DNA of 18,681 bases, taken from UBA1081 sp045537555. Lineage in GTDB: Bacteria; Bacillota; Clostridia; Oscillospirales; Acutalibacteraceae. A program made the position numbers and the translations under genes. Location of the stretch: NCBI GenBank assembly GCA_045537555.1, contig JAZSPR010000145.1, positions 1 to 18,681 on the forward strand, read 5' to 3'. The notes below the pieces were generated by a model. That model had not been told where the DNA came from, ran no database searches, and was given only the letters and a program-made list of their open reading frames with translations. Below, piece after piece: positions 1 to 7,772 of the stretch; position 1 is the first letter of the stretch, and every line of letters starts with the position of its first letter.

Positions 1-27
1 GGCGGGTTGAGGGCAACCCGCCCTACG
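1..27 (-). repeat. REP-like palindrome (copy 1)
   Basis: A perfect 9-bp stem (GGCGGGTTG, 1-9, with CAACCCGCC, 14-22) closes an AGGG loop and is followed by CTAC (23-26). Read on the minus strand this is GTAG directly 5' of a hairpin, the layout of REP sequences processed by RAYT transposases. It is the same family as the copies around the RAYT at 14171-14677, but stem position 6 differs with a compensating change on the other side. The window begins at its first base, so sequence further left is unseen. Confidence 0.8.
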
Positions 28-48
28 TAATTTGTTTATATTACGAAC

Positions 49-72
49 GGACGCCCAATGGGTGCCCCTACG
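49..72 (-). repeat. Diverged REP-like palindrome (copy 2)
   Basis: GGACGCCCA (49-57) pairs with TGGGTGCCC (59-67) with one mismatch and one wobble, and is followed by CTACG (68-72) as in copy 1. The spacer between copies 1 and 2 contains another small inverted repeat (CGTAAT 26-31 with ATTACG 40-45), so 1-72 resembles a small BIME-like cluster. An ATG at 58 opens a short reading frame inside the repeat; I do not regard it as a gene. Confidence 0.55.
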
Positions 73-85
73 AGGATATCAAATC

Positions 86-133
86 ATTATGCATTGTGCA
101 TTATGAATTATGCATTAAAGAGCCCGACAAATT
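86..133. repeat. Heptad arm and terminus of a modular repeat element
   Basis: Five tandem 7-mers run ATTATGC, ATTGTGC, ATTATGA, ATTATGC, ATTAAAG (86-120). They are followed by GCCCGACAAATT (122-133), identical to the right terminus of the element at 9056-9225. This looks like the right half of a heptad-arm element. I see no core hairpins or left arm in the visible sequence, so it is either a fragment or was interrupted by the REP cluster at 1-72. Confidence 0.65.
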
Positions 134-138
134 ATTGT

Positions 139-167
139 TTGACAATTGCTTTTATTTATATTATAAT
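139..167 (+). promoter_or_regulatory. Consensus sigma-A promoter upstream of miaB
   Basis: TTGACA (139-144) and TATAAT (162-167) are both exact consensus hexamers separated by the optimal 17 nt. Transcription would start near 174, about 35 nt before the miaB start. It begins 5 nt after the repeat-element terminus ending at 133. This is the only clear promoter I see for the miaB-to-rluD run, so it may drive much of that run. Confidence 0.85.
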
Positions 168-208
168 ATATAAGTTAAAGTATATAATCTTATCATGGGG
201 GATTGTCT

Positions 209-1627
209 TTGGAAATCAGAGAAGAAAAAAACGTGTTTGTGCCGCCTGCCGAGCTCATTCGGCAGAGGAAATATCTGAGCCTTATAAACACGGTTCTTGT
301 ATCACGTTACGGTGACACTCCGAAAGCCTATGTCCACACTTACGGATGTCAGGGTAACGTTTCGGACTCAGAAAGAATCAAAGGCCAGCTCCGTGAAATG
401 GGTTACACATTCACAGATACTCCCGACGATGCTGATTTAGTGCTTTTCAACACCTGTGCAGTCCGTGAACACGCAGAAGACAGAGTTTTTGGCAATGTGG
501 GAGCACTCAAACCCATAAAAGAGCAGAGAAAGAATATGATTATTGTTCTCTGCGGCTGTATGATGCAGCAGAAACACATTTCCGAGCGAATTAAGAAGAG
601 TTTTCCGTATGTAAATCTTGTTTTCGGCACGTTTGCAGTCCACAAGCTTCCCGAAATGCTTTATACGGTGCTTTCACGTGGTAAGAGGGTTTTTGAAGTT
701 GAAGAGTGCGAGGGCAACATAGCTGAGGGTCTTCCCACAGAGCGTGACAGAGGCGCAAAAGCATGGCTTCCCATAATGTACGGCTGTAACAACTTCTGTT
801 CTTACTGCATCGTCCCTTATGTAAGGGGCAGAGAGAGAAGCCGTATGCCCGAGGACATCATAAAAGAGGCAAAGGAGCTCATTTCTAACGGTGCAAAGGA
901 TATCACACTTCTCGGTCAGAATGTAAATTCTTACGGAAAGTATCCCGATTGCGGAATGAATTTTGCAGGTCTTCTTCGTGAAATAAATGCACTCGAGGGT
1001 GACTTCATAATCCGTTTTATGACTTCACATCCGAAAGACTGCACTTATGAACTTCTTGATGCAATGGCTGATTGCGAAAAGGTTGCTCATCATCTGCATC
1101 TTCCCGTTCAGTCAGGCAGTAACAGAGTGCTCAAAGAAATGAACAGACGTTACACCCGTGAACAGTATCTTGATTTAATCAGATACGCAAAGGAGAAAAT
1201 GCCCGACCTTTCAATCACAAGTGACATAATTGTAGGTTTTCCGGGGGAAACTTATGAGGAGCTTCAGGAAACAATCAGCCTTATAAGAGAAGTTGAATAT
1301 ACTTCACTTTTCACATTCATATATTCAAAGCGTGTGGGCACTAAGGCGGCAGAAATGGACGACCCCGTGACCTATGCAGAGAAATCGAAGTGGTTCAGAG
1401 AGCTCTGTACCGCTCAGGAAGAAATCGCAGGCAAGAGAACTGCGTCAATGGTCGGCAAGGTTTACAGAGTGCTTGTTGAACCGAACGAAAAAGAGGGTTA
1501 CCTCACAGGCAGAACAGGCGGAAACATTTCAATTGAGTTCGAGGGAACAGATGATCTTATCGGTCAGTTCGCAGATATAGAAATTACAGAAGCTAAAACA
1601 TGGATTCTGTACGGAAAACTAAAATAA
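209..1627 (+). CDS. miaB: tRNA-2-methylthio-N6-dimethylallyladenosine synthase MiaB
   Basis: MiaB is a radical-SAM methylthiotransferase that converts i6A37 to ms2i6A37 in tRNA, acting after MiaA, which is encoded downstream in this window. Numbered from the TTG at 203, the N-terminal UPF0004 domain shows the three auxiliary-cluster cysteines C49 (YGCQGN), C85 (FNTCAVRE) and C119 (LCGCM). The radical-SAM CxxxCxxC is C195, C199, C202 (YGCNNFCSYC), followed by YVRGRERSR. The C-terminus fits a TRAM domain. Length (472-474 aa) is normal for the long clostridial form. No ATG start exists: TTG at 203 sits only one base after the GGGGGA run, whereas TTG at 209 is 6 nt from it, so I prefer 209. A strong promoter lies just upstream, and ricA follows 40 nt downstream, as ymcB and ymcA are paired in Bacillus subtilis. 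Confidence 0.95.
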   Translation: MEIREEKNVFVPPAELIRQRKYLSLINTVLVSRYGDTPKAYVHTYGCQGNVSDSERIKGQLREMGYTFTDTPDDADLVLFNTCAVREHAEDRVFGNVGALKPIKEQRKNMIIVLCGCMMQQKHISERIKKSFPYVNLVFGTFAVHKLPEMLYTVLSRGKRVFEVEECEGNIAEGLPTERDRGAKAWLPIMYGCNNFCSYCIVPYVRGRERSRMPEDIIKEAKELISNGAKDITLLGQNVNSYGKYPDCGMNFAGLLREINALEGDFIIRFMTSHPKDCTYELLDAMADCEKVAHHLHLPVQSGSNRVLKEMNRRYTREQYLDLIRYAKEKMPDLSITSDIIVGFPGETYEELQETISLIREVEYTSLFTFIYSKRVGTKAAEMDDPVTYAEKSKWFRELCTAQEEIAGKRTASMVGKVYRVLVEPNEKEGYLTGRTGGNISIEFEGTDDLIGQFADIEITEAKTWILYGKLK

Positions 1628-1630
1628 TAA

Positions 1631-1651
1631 ATTATGCATTATGCATTAAAT
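1631..1651. repeat. Short heptad repeat tract
   Basis: The gap between miaB and ricA carries three 7-mers, ATTATGC ATTATGC ATTAAAT, directly before the ribosome binding site AAAGGAG (1652-1658). The same heptad occurs at 86-120 and at 16681-16701. It is probably a remnant or minimal form of the heptad-arm family, since no core or terminus accompanies it. Confidence 0.5.
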
Positions 1652-1667
1652 AAAGGAGATTTTTAAA

Positions 1668-2078
1668 ATGACAGTAATTGAAGCAGCAAGAGAAGTCGGC
1701 AAAGCTATTCAGGCAGACGAGAGATACACAAAGCTCATGGCTTGCAAAGAAGCAAACGATAAGGACGATGCACTTAACGCTCTTATCGGCAAACTCAACC
1801 TTATCCAGATGTCATATCAGGTAGAGGCTGAAGGTGAAGCAAACGAAGAAAAGATGAACGGTTTTGATAAGGAATTCCGTGAAGTTTACACAGAAGTTAT
1901 GCTCAACGAAAACATGAAGAACTATGAAAACGCAAGACAGGATGTTGACGACATGATGAACTACGTTATGCAGCTTCTTTCAATGGTAGTCAACGGTGAA
2001 GACCCTGAAACATGTGACCCTGCAAAGCTTCAGTCAGACTGCACAGGCTCATGTTCAACATGCGGCGGATGCGGCTAA
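1668..2078 (+). CDS. ricA: YlbF/YmcA family protein (RicA-like) with Cys-rich tail
   Basis: This 136-aa, largely helical protein fits the YlbF/YmcA family (Com_YlbF). In Bacillus subtilis the family members RicA (YmcA) and RicF (YlbF) form a complex with RicT that carries iron-sulfur clusters and supports RNase Y-dependent mRNA maturation. The assignment to RicA rather than RicF rests mainly on position: ymcA follows ymcB (miaB) and precedes mutS in B. subtilis, as here without cotE. Helical residues 1-107 are followed by a tail with five cysteines, C116, C125, C129, C132 and C135, the last four in a C-x3-C-x2-C-x2-C pattern suited to metal or Fe-S binding. AAAGGAG at 1652-1658 is a strong ribosome binding site 9 nt before the ATG. 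No RicT or RicF gene is visible in this window. Confidence 0.75.
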   Translation: MTVIEAAREVGKAIQADERYTKLMACKEANDKDDALNALIGKLNLIQMSYQVEAEGEANEEKMNGFDKEFREVYTEVMLNENMKNYENARQDVDDMMNYVMQLLSMVVNGEDPETCDPAKLQSDCTGSCSTCGGCG

Positions 2079-2079
2079 G

Positions 2080-2243
2080 GTCAGAATAAATTCTGACAAT
2101 GATATCCGTTCTTTCAGAACGGGTGATATATCCGCAGAGCGGATGTGATATATTTACTTCGTAAATGTGAAATATTTGCCTGACGGCAAATGTTTCGGAA
2201 GGGGCGTTGCCCCTTAAACCCCATTATAAATTGTACATTGAAC
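2080..2243. repeat. Train of six short hairpins plus heptads
   Basis: Almost the whole ricA-mutS gap is ordered inverted repeats. Hairpins lie at 2080-2097 (GTCAGAA/TTCTGAC), 2106-2122 (CCGTTCT/AGAACGG), 2130-2144 (ATCCGC/GCGGAT), 2152-2166 (ATTTAC/GTAAAT), 2174-2191 (ATTTGCC/GGCAAAT) and 2199-2215 (AAGGGGC/GCCCCTT). The last five have 3-4 nt loops and four 7-nt spacers: GTGATAT (2123-2129), GTGATAT (2145-2151), GTGAAAT (2167-2173) and GTTTCGG (2192-2198). Three 7-mers follow (ATTATAA ATTGTAC ATTGAAC, 2223-2243), abutting the mutS ribosome binding site. On the minus strand the last hairpin with its flank reads ATGGGGTTTAAGGGGC, close to the core of the 9056-9225 element, so the train seems to be part of the same modular family in reverse. 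No U-run follows any hairpin, which argues against plain terminators. Function unknown. Confidence 0.75.
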
Positions 2244-2258
2244 GGAAGGAAGAACAGA

Positions 2259-4862
2259 ATGGCAGGATTTACACCTATGATGCAACAATATTTCAAAGTC
2301 AAGGAGAAATACCCTGACTCTATTCTGTTCTACCGTCTGGGCGATTTTTATGAGATGTTTTTCGATGATGCAAAGACAGCATCACGTGAGCTTGAGCTTG
2401 TTCTTACGGGCAGGGACTGCGGTCAGGAAGAAAGAGCACCTATGTGCGGCATTCCTTTCCATGCAGCCGAAAACTATATTGCAAGACTTGTTGCAAAAGG
2501 TTACAAGGTTGCAATTGCCGAGCAGATGGAAGACCCTTCTCAGGCAAAAGGCATTGTTACAAGAGATGTTATAAGAGTTCATACTCCCGGTACGGTAATT
2601 GAGAGCAATATGCTCGATGAAGGCAAAAACAACTATCTTGGTTGCATTTTTGCCGAAAAGGGCAGATGCGGTGTATGTTTTGCCGATGTTTCAACAGGTG
2701 AAATCCATGCATCGGAGTTCTCGGACAAGAATTACGATGAAAAAGTAATCAATGAAATTGCCCGTTTTGCTCCCACGGAAATTCTTTATAACAGTTTTGT
2801 CAGCTCTTCTCAGAAAATAACAGAATTCCTCACAAGAAGAATTTCTGTTTTCGCAAATCTTCTTGATGAGAAGACAACAGACTTTGAAAACTGTTCAGCA
2901 GCCGTTAAATTTCAGTTCGGTAAGGAGCTTTCGGAACTTGGTCTTTCTGATAAACCCGCAGCGGTAATCGCTCTGGGAGCTGTTATAAATTATCTTACCG
3001 ATGTTCAGAAGCACGACCTTGCAAATGTAACTGAGGTCAATGTTTTCAACAACGAAAAATATATGAATCTTGATGCGGCGGCAAGGATCAATCTTGAACT
3101 GTGCGAAACACAGCGCAGACGTGAAAAGAAAGGTTCACTTCTCTGGGTCCTTGATAAAACAAAGACACCCATGGGAAAAAGACTTATCCGTGCATGGATT
3201 GAACAGCCTCTTGTCAATGTTGCATCAATAATCGCAAGACAGAATGCCGTCAGCGAGCTCTGTGAAGAAACAGATTTCAGGGAAGAAGCAACACAAAATC
3301 TTGCTCCCATAAGTGATATCGAAAGAATTCTCACAAGAGTGGTTTACGGCACGGCAAACGCAAAGGAGCTCAAAGCTCTTTCACGTACACTTGAAAAAAT
3401 TCCTCCTCTCAAAGAACTTCTCGTCGGCAGACATTCAAAGCTTATCGGTGAAATCCGTGAAGATATGGACGAGCTTTCAGATATCCGCCAGCTTATTGAT
3501 GATGCAATCTGCGATGAACCTCCTTTTACCGTCCGTGAAGGAAATATGATTAAAAGAGGTTTCAACGAGGAGCTTGATTCACTTCATGAGATTGTATCGG
3601 GCGGAAAAAGCTTTCTTTCCGATATAGAAGAGAGAGAACAGGAAAAAACAGGAATCAAAAAACTTAAAATCGGCTATAACCGTGTATTCGGATATTATAT
3701 AGAGGTGCTCAATTCCTATAAAGAACTTGTGCCCGACACTTACATCAGAAAACAGACTCTTTCCAACTGTGAAAGATACATAACACCCGAGCTTAAAGAG
3801 CTTGAATCAAAAGTTCTCGGTGCTCAGGAAAGAATAGTTAATCTCGAATATGAGATTTTCGTTAAAATCAGAAAAAAGGTTGCAGATGCACAGTTCCGTC
3901 TTAAAAGAACGGCTGAATCGGTTGCAAAGCTCGATGTTCTGTGCTCATTTGCAAAGGTTGCCGTTGAAAACGGTTACGAAAGACCCGAAATTGATTCATC
4001 GGATGTAATCGAAATCAAAAACGGCAGACATCCGGTTGTTGAAAAGTTCCTTGACGGTGTTCCTTTTGTGCCCAACGACACAATTCTTGACTGTCAGGAT
4101 AACAGAACGGCAATCATAACAGGCCCCAACATGGCCGGTAAATCAACATATATGCGTCAGGTTGCAATAATTGTTCTTATGGCGCAGATCGGTTCATTCG
4201 TTCCCGCAAGAAGTGCAAGAATCGGCGTTGTTGATTCAATCTTTACCCGTGTTGGCGCTTCGGATGACCTTGCGGCAGGTCAGTCAACATTTATGCTTGA
4301 AATGAGCGAAGTCGCATCAATCATAAGAAATGCAACTCCTAAGAGCCTTATCATTCTTGATGAAATCGGCAGAGGTACTTCGACCTATGACGGTATGAGC
4401 ATCGCAAGAGCCGTGCTTGAATATATGGCCGACAAGAAAAAGCTCGGCGCAAAAACACTTTTTGCAACCCATTATCATGAGCTGACAGAGCTTGAAGAAA
4501 AAATGAGCGGTGTCAAAAACTATAACACTTCCGTCAAGAAGAGGGGAGAAGAAATCACTTTCCTCAGACGTATCGTAAGAGGCGGTGCAGACGGCAGTTA
4601 CGGTATTGAAGTAGCTCATCTCGCAGGTGTGCCAAAGAGTGTTGTTTCAAGAGCAAGAGAAATTCTCTCAGAGCTTGAAGAAAACGGTGCCGCACCTGTT
4701 ATAACAACAAAACAGGCGGTTTTATATGATGAACCGCAGATGTCATTTGCATCAAATCTTAACGATGACATCATAAATGAGCTTAAAATGCTTGATGTGA
4801 ACACTCTCACACCGATTGAAGCATTGACCAAGCTCTATGAAATAAAAAATAAAATTCAGTAA
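2259..4862 (+). CDS. mutS: DNA mismatch repair protein MutS
   Basis: MutS is the ATPase that recognises mismatches and starts repair together with MutL, encoded next. Starting at the ATG at 2259 (AAGGAAG ribosome binding site 7 nt upstream), the protein is 867 aa, typical for bacterial MutS. An in-frame ATG at 2190 lies inside the hairpin repeats and would add 23 unrelated residues, so I reject it. The mismatch-wedge F-x-E motif is F30-Y31-E32 (GDFYEMF). The Walker A is GPNMAGKST at 622-630 and the Walker B is DEIGRGTSTYDG from D701. The C-terminus ends with the usual short helical motif (LTPIEALTKLYEIK). The reading frame is intact. Confidence 0.97.
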   Translation: MAGFTPMMQQYFKVKEKYPDSILFYRLGDFYEMFFDDAKTASRELELVLTGRDCGQEERAPMCGIPFHAAENYIARLVAKGYKVAIAEQMEDPSQAKGIVTRDVIRVHTPGTVIESNMLDEGKNNYLGCIFAEKGRCGVCFADVSTGEIHASEFSDKNYDEKVINEIARFAPTEILYNSFVSSSQKITEFLTRRISVFANLLDEKTTDFENCSAAVKFQFGKELSELGLSDKPAAVIALGAVINYLTDVQKHDLANVTEVNVFNNEKYMNLDAAARINLELCETQRRREKKGSLLWVLDKTKTPMGKRLIRAWIEQPLVNVASIIARQNAVSELCEETDFREEATQNLAPISDIERILTRVVYGTANAKELKALSRTLEKIPPLKELLVGRHSKLIGEIREDMDELSDIRQLIDDAICDEPPFTVREGNMIKRGFNEELDSLHEIVSGGKSFLSDIEEREQEKTGIKKLKIGYNRVFGYYIEVLNSYKELVPDTYIRKQTLSNCERYITPELKELESKVLGAQERIVNLEYEIFVKIRKKVADAQFRLKRTAESVAKLDVLCSFAKVAVENGYERPEIDSSDVIEIKNGRHPVVEKFLDGVPFVPNDTILDCQDNRTAIITGPNMAGKSTYMRQVAIIVLMAQIGSFVPARSARIGVVDSIFTRVGASDDLAAGQSTFMLEMSEVASIIRNATPKSLIILDEIGRGTSTYDGMSIARAVLEYMADKKKLGAKTLFATHYHELTELEEKMSGVKNYNTSVKKRGEEITFLRRIVRGGADGSYGIEVAHLAGVPKSVVSRAREILSELEENGAAPVITTKQAVLYDEPQMSFASNLNDDIINELKMLDVNTLTPIEALTKLYEIKNKIQ

Positions 4863-4904
4863 ATTATCTGCAATTTATCAGTTTTATAAAGAGGAGGTTT
4901 TTCC

Positions 4905-6839
4905 ATGGCTAAAATAAATATTCTTCCCGAATCGCTGGCTTGTCTTATTGCGGCAGGTGAAGTTGTGGAAAGGCCTGCTTCGGTCGTCAAGGAGCTTATG
5001 GAAAACTCCATTGACGCAGGTGCCACAAAAATTACCGTCGAAATCAAAAACGGCGGTGTAAGATACATAAGAATTACCGATAACGGCTGCGGAATTGCAA
5101 GGGAAGATGTACCCAAGGCATTCATAAGCCATGCAACAAGTAAAATTCAGACATCAGAGGACCTTGATGCGATTTTTACACTCGGTTTCCGCGGTGAAGC
5201 TCTCGCATCGGTTGCCGCTGTTGCTCACGTTGAAATGCTTACAAAAACGGCTGATTCCGATATCGGCACAAGATATCTTATTTCAGGCGGAAAAGAAGAA
5301 GAGTTTGACGATGCAGGTTGTCCCGACGGCACAACAATAATGATACGTGACCTTTTTTACAATACACCTGCACGAATGAAATTCCTAAAAAAGGATATGA
5401 CAGAGGGCAGTTATGTTGCCGATGTGGTTTCAAAAATTGCTCTTTCACACCCCGATATATGCATAAGTCTTATAAAAGACAACCGCAGAACACTTTTCAC
5501 CCCCGGTGACGGGAGACTACTCAGCGCAATAAATGAAGTTTACGGTAAGGAGCTCGGCTCCACTCTTATTGAGTGCGAGGGCAACGCAGGGGGAATCAGC
5601 GTAAAAGGCTTTATTTCAAAGCCCGTTCATGCAAGACCGAACAGAAACATGCAGCATTGTTTTGTGAACGGAAGATATGTAAAGCTTCCCGTTGCCGCAT
5701 CTGCACTCGATAACGCTTACAGAAATCAGATTATGACCGGTAAATATCCCGCTTGTGTTCTGTTCCTTGAAGTGAATCCCGCACTTGTTGATGTAAACGT
5801 TCATCCCGCAAAAACTCAGGTGCGTTTTGCAAATGAAAAAAGTGTTTACGATGCAATTTATTTTTCTGCCGTATCAACTCTGCAGAAAAAGGATACACCC
5901 GTAAACATCACGGCAACTCCTAAAAATACAAACAATCTGTTCACTCCTAAAACCGAGGTGAAGCAGGTTGAAATGCCCGTTATTCCGAAAATGAGTGTTT
6001 CAGTTGAAACTGTCAGAGAAGAAAAAAAGGAACTGCCTCCTCTTGAGGATTTATATAAGAGTGTAAAGAAGGAGTATACACCTGCTCCCGATACATATAA
6101 AAAGCCCCTTGTGGTGAGAGAACCTTCACCGTCTTTCTACAGAGCAGAAAATGACGATGAAGACGATGTTCTCAATATGCGTCCCGTGGCTGAAACGGTG
6201 GTTCAGCCCGAAATTATTGAACCCGTAAAAGAAAAAAAAGAAGAAATCGTGACCGAAGAAAAGGTTATTCCCGATTTCAGGGTTATAGGCGAAGCTTTCG
6301 GCACATATATCCTTGTTCAGACAAAGAAAGAGCTTCTTTTTGTTGACAAACATGCGGCGCACGAGAGAATGATTTTCAATTCTCTAAAAAAGCAGAACAG
6401 AAAAGTTTTTTCTCAGATTCTTATGTCACCCGTTACCGTGACATTACCCGTGAAGGATTATAACGCAGTTATTTCCAATCTTGATATATTTGAAAAATCA
6501 GGCTACAGTATTTCCGATTTCGGCGAAGGAACTGTGCGTGTGACAGAGTGCCCAACAGAGCTTTCAGACGGTGACGTTTCTCTGATTGTTGCCGAAATTG
6601 CCGATAAGCTCAGCAAAAATTCTGCTGATCCCGAGCCTGAAAAACTTGAATGGCTTTATCATTCAACAGCCTGCAGAGCCGCAATAAAATCGGGGGATAA
6701 TATCACTCTAATTGAAATGGAAGACCTTGTGAAAAAGGTTCTTTCAGATGATGAAGTCAGATATTGTCCTCACGGCAGACCCGTGCTTTTCTCAATGAGT
6801 GAATACGAAATCAAAAAGTTGTTCGGGAGAAACGGCTGA
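4905..6839 (+). CDS. mutL: DNA mismatch repair protein MutL, endonuclease type
   Basis: MutL is the GHKL ATPase coupling MutS to strand processing. N-terminal motifs are complete: ELMENSIDAGAT with catalytic E32, DNGCGI, HATSKI and GFRGEAL. A charged, low-complexity linker (about residues 320-455) leads to the dimerisation domain. That domain carries the nuclease motif of organisms lacking MutH: D481-K-H-A-A-H-E487, plus TACRAAIKSGD and C621-P-H-G-R-P. In the usual DQHA-x2-E-x4-E motif the second residue is K482 here and the last glutamate is N492. The gene follows mutS by 42 nt with a strong AGAGGAGG site, and its TGA overlaps the miaA ATG by one base. At 644 aa it is a normal length. Confidence 0.96.
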   Translation: MAKINILPESLACLIAAGEVVERPASVVKELMENSIDAGATKITVEIKNGGVRYIRITDNGCGIAREDVPKAFISHATSKIQTSEDLDAIFTLGFRGEALASVAAVAHVEMLTKTADSDIGTRYLISGGKEEEFDDAGCPDGTTIMIRDLFYNTPARMKFLKKDMTEGSYVADVVSKIALSHPDICISLIKDNRRTLFTPGDGRLLSAINEVYGKELGSTLIECEGNAGGISVKGFISKPVHARPNRNMQHCFVNGRYVKLPVAASALDNAYRNQIMTGKYPACVLFLEVNPALVDVNVHPAKTQVRFANEKSVYDAIYFSAVSTLQKKDTPVNITATPKNTNNLFTPKTEVKQVEMPVIPKMSVSVETVREEKKELPPLEDLYKSVKKEYTPAPDTYKKPLVVREPSPSFYRAENDDEDDVLNMRPVAETVVQPEIIEPVKEKKEEIVTEEKVIPDFRVIGEAFGTYILVQTKKELLFVDKHAAHERMIFNSLKKQNRKVFSQILMSPVTVTLPVKDYNAVISNLDIFEKSGYSISDFGEGTVRVTECPTELSDGDVSLIVAEIADKLSKNSADPEPEKLEWLYHSTACRAAIKSGDNITLIEMEDLVKKVLSDDEVRYCPHGRPVLFSMSEYEIKKLFGRNG

Positions 6840-7771
6840 TGAAAAAGAAAGTTATAGCCGTTGTGGGACCTACGGCATCAGGCAAAACATCACTCGCAAT
6901 TGAAATTGCAAAGGCTGTCGGCGGTGAAATTGTTTCCTGCGATTCAATGCAGATTTATAAAGGCATGGCAATTGCAACAGCTCAGCCGACTCAGGAAGAA
7001 AAACAGGGTATACCGCATCATCTCATTGCATTTCTTGACCCGTCCGAAACTTACAGCGTGGCTCAGTATGTTGAAGATGCAAAAAAATGCATTGATGATA
7101 TAATTTCGAGAAATAAAGTTCCCGTAATCGCAGGAGGAACAGGGCTTTATGTTGATTCTCTTCTCGGCGGAATTGATTTCGGCTTTGTTCCCGATAACAG
7201 CGAAATGAGAGAGAAACTCAAAATAAGACTCGAAAACGAAGGTGCTGAAAAATTGCTTTCTGAGCTTCGTGAAATTGATCCCGAAACAGCGCAGCAGCTT
7301 CACGTCAACAATGCGGGAAGAATTATGAGAGCGCTTGAAGTTTATTATCTTACGGGTGAAACAATTTCTGCTCAGAAAATAAAATCACGTGAAAAAGGCT
7401 CCGATTATGATGTTTTATATATTTATATAAATTATAATGACCGTCAGATACTCTATGACAGAATTGAAAAAAGAGTAGACATAATGGTTGAAACGGGACT
7501 TCTTGAGGAGGCGGAAAAATTCATTTCCCTCGGAGAAGAAACAACATCAAAACAGGCAATAGGCTATAAGGAGCTTAAACCTTATTTCAATAATGAGTGC
7601 TCACTTGAAGAGGCACTCGACAATCTTAAAAAAGAAACAAGACATTATGCAAAGCGTCAGATGACATGGTTCAGACGCAACAAGGATTTATTTGAAATCA
7701 ATCCCGATACCGATCCCGCTTATTGCGAAACGGCAATAAATGCGGCAATGAATTTTCTGAAGGGTGAATAA
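6839..7771 (+). CDS. miaA: tRNA dimethylallyltransferase MiaA
   Basis: MiaA transfers dimethylallyl from DMAPP to A37 of UNN-reading tRNAs, making the i6A substrate for MiaB encoded at the start of the same run. The 310-aa protein shows the P-loop GPTASGKT (10-17), SCDSMQIYKGM with D35 as the likely general base, GGTGLY (99-104) and the C-terminal KRQMTWFRR signature. It overlaps mutL by one nucleotide (TGATG), implying translational coupling. Length is normal and all motifs are intact. Confidence 0.96.
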   Translation: MKKKVIAVVGPTASGKTSLAIEIAKAVGGEIVSCDSMQIYKGMAIATAQPTQEEKQGIPHHLIAFLDPSETYSVAQYVEDAKKCIDDIISRNKVPVIAGGTGLYVDSLLGGIDFGFVPDNSEMREKLKIRLENEGAEKLLSELREIDPETAQQLHVNNAGRIMRALEVYYLTGETISAQKIKSREKGSDYDVLYIYINYNDRQILYDRIEKRVDIMVETGLLEEAEKFISLGEETTSKQAIGYKELKPYFNNECSLEEALDNLKKETRHYAKRQMTWFRRNKDLFEINPDTDPAYCETAINAAMNFLKGE

Positions 7772-7772
7772 A

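Noticed and set aside
58..315. Short plus-strand reading frame of 85 codons at the window start
   Set aside because: It starts inside a REP palindrome, runs through heptads and the promoter, and overlaps miaB in another frame; there is no ribosome binding site or recognisable protein.
2080..2215. Rho-independent terminators or a riboswitch before mutS
   Set aside because: None of the hairpins is followed by a U-run, and no known riboswitch core is recognisable; repeat-family membership explains the structures better.
2080..2243. CRISPR array
   Set aside because: Units are palindromes with different sequences and 7-nt spacers; there is no 24-40 nt direct repeat, no unique spacers of protospacer size and no cas genes.
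2190..2258. Longer MutS start at the upstream in-frame ATG
   Set aside because: The extra 23 residues would be encoded by a hairpin repeat and heptads, with no ribosome binding site; the ATG at 2259 has one and gives the family N-terminus.
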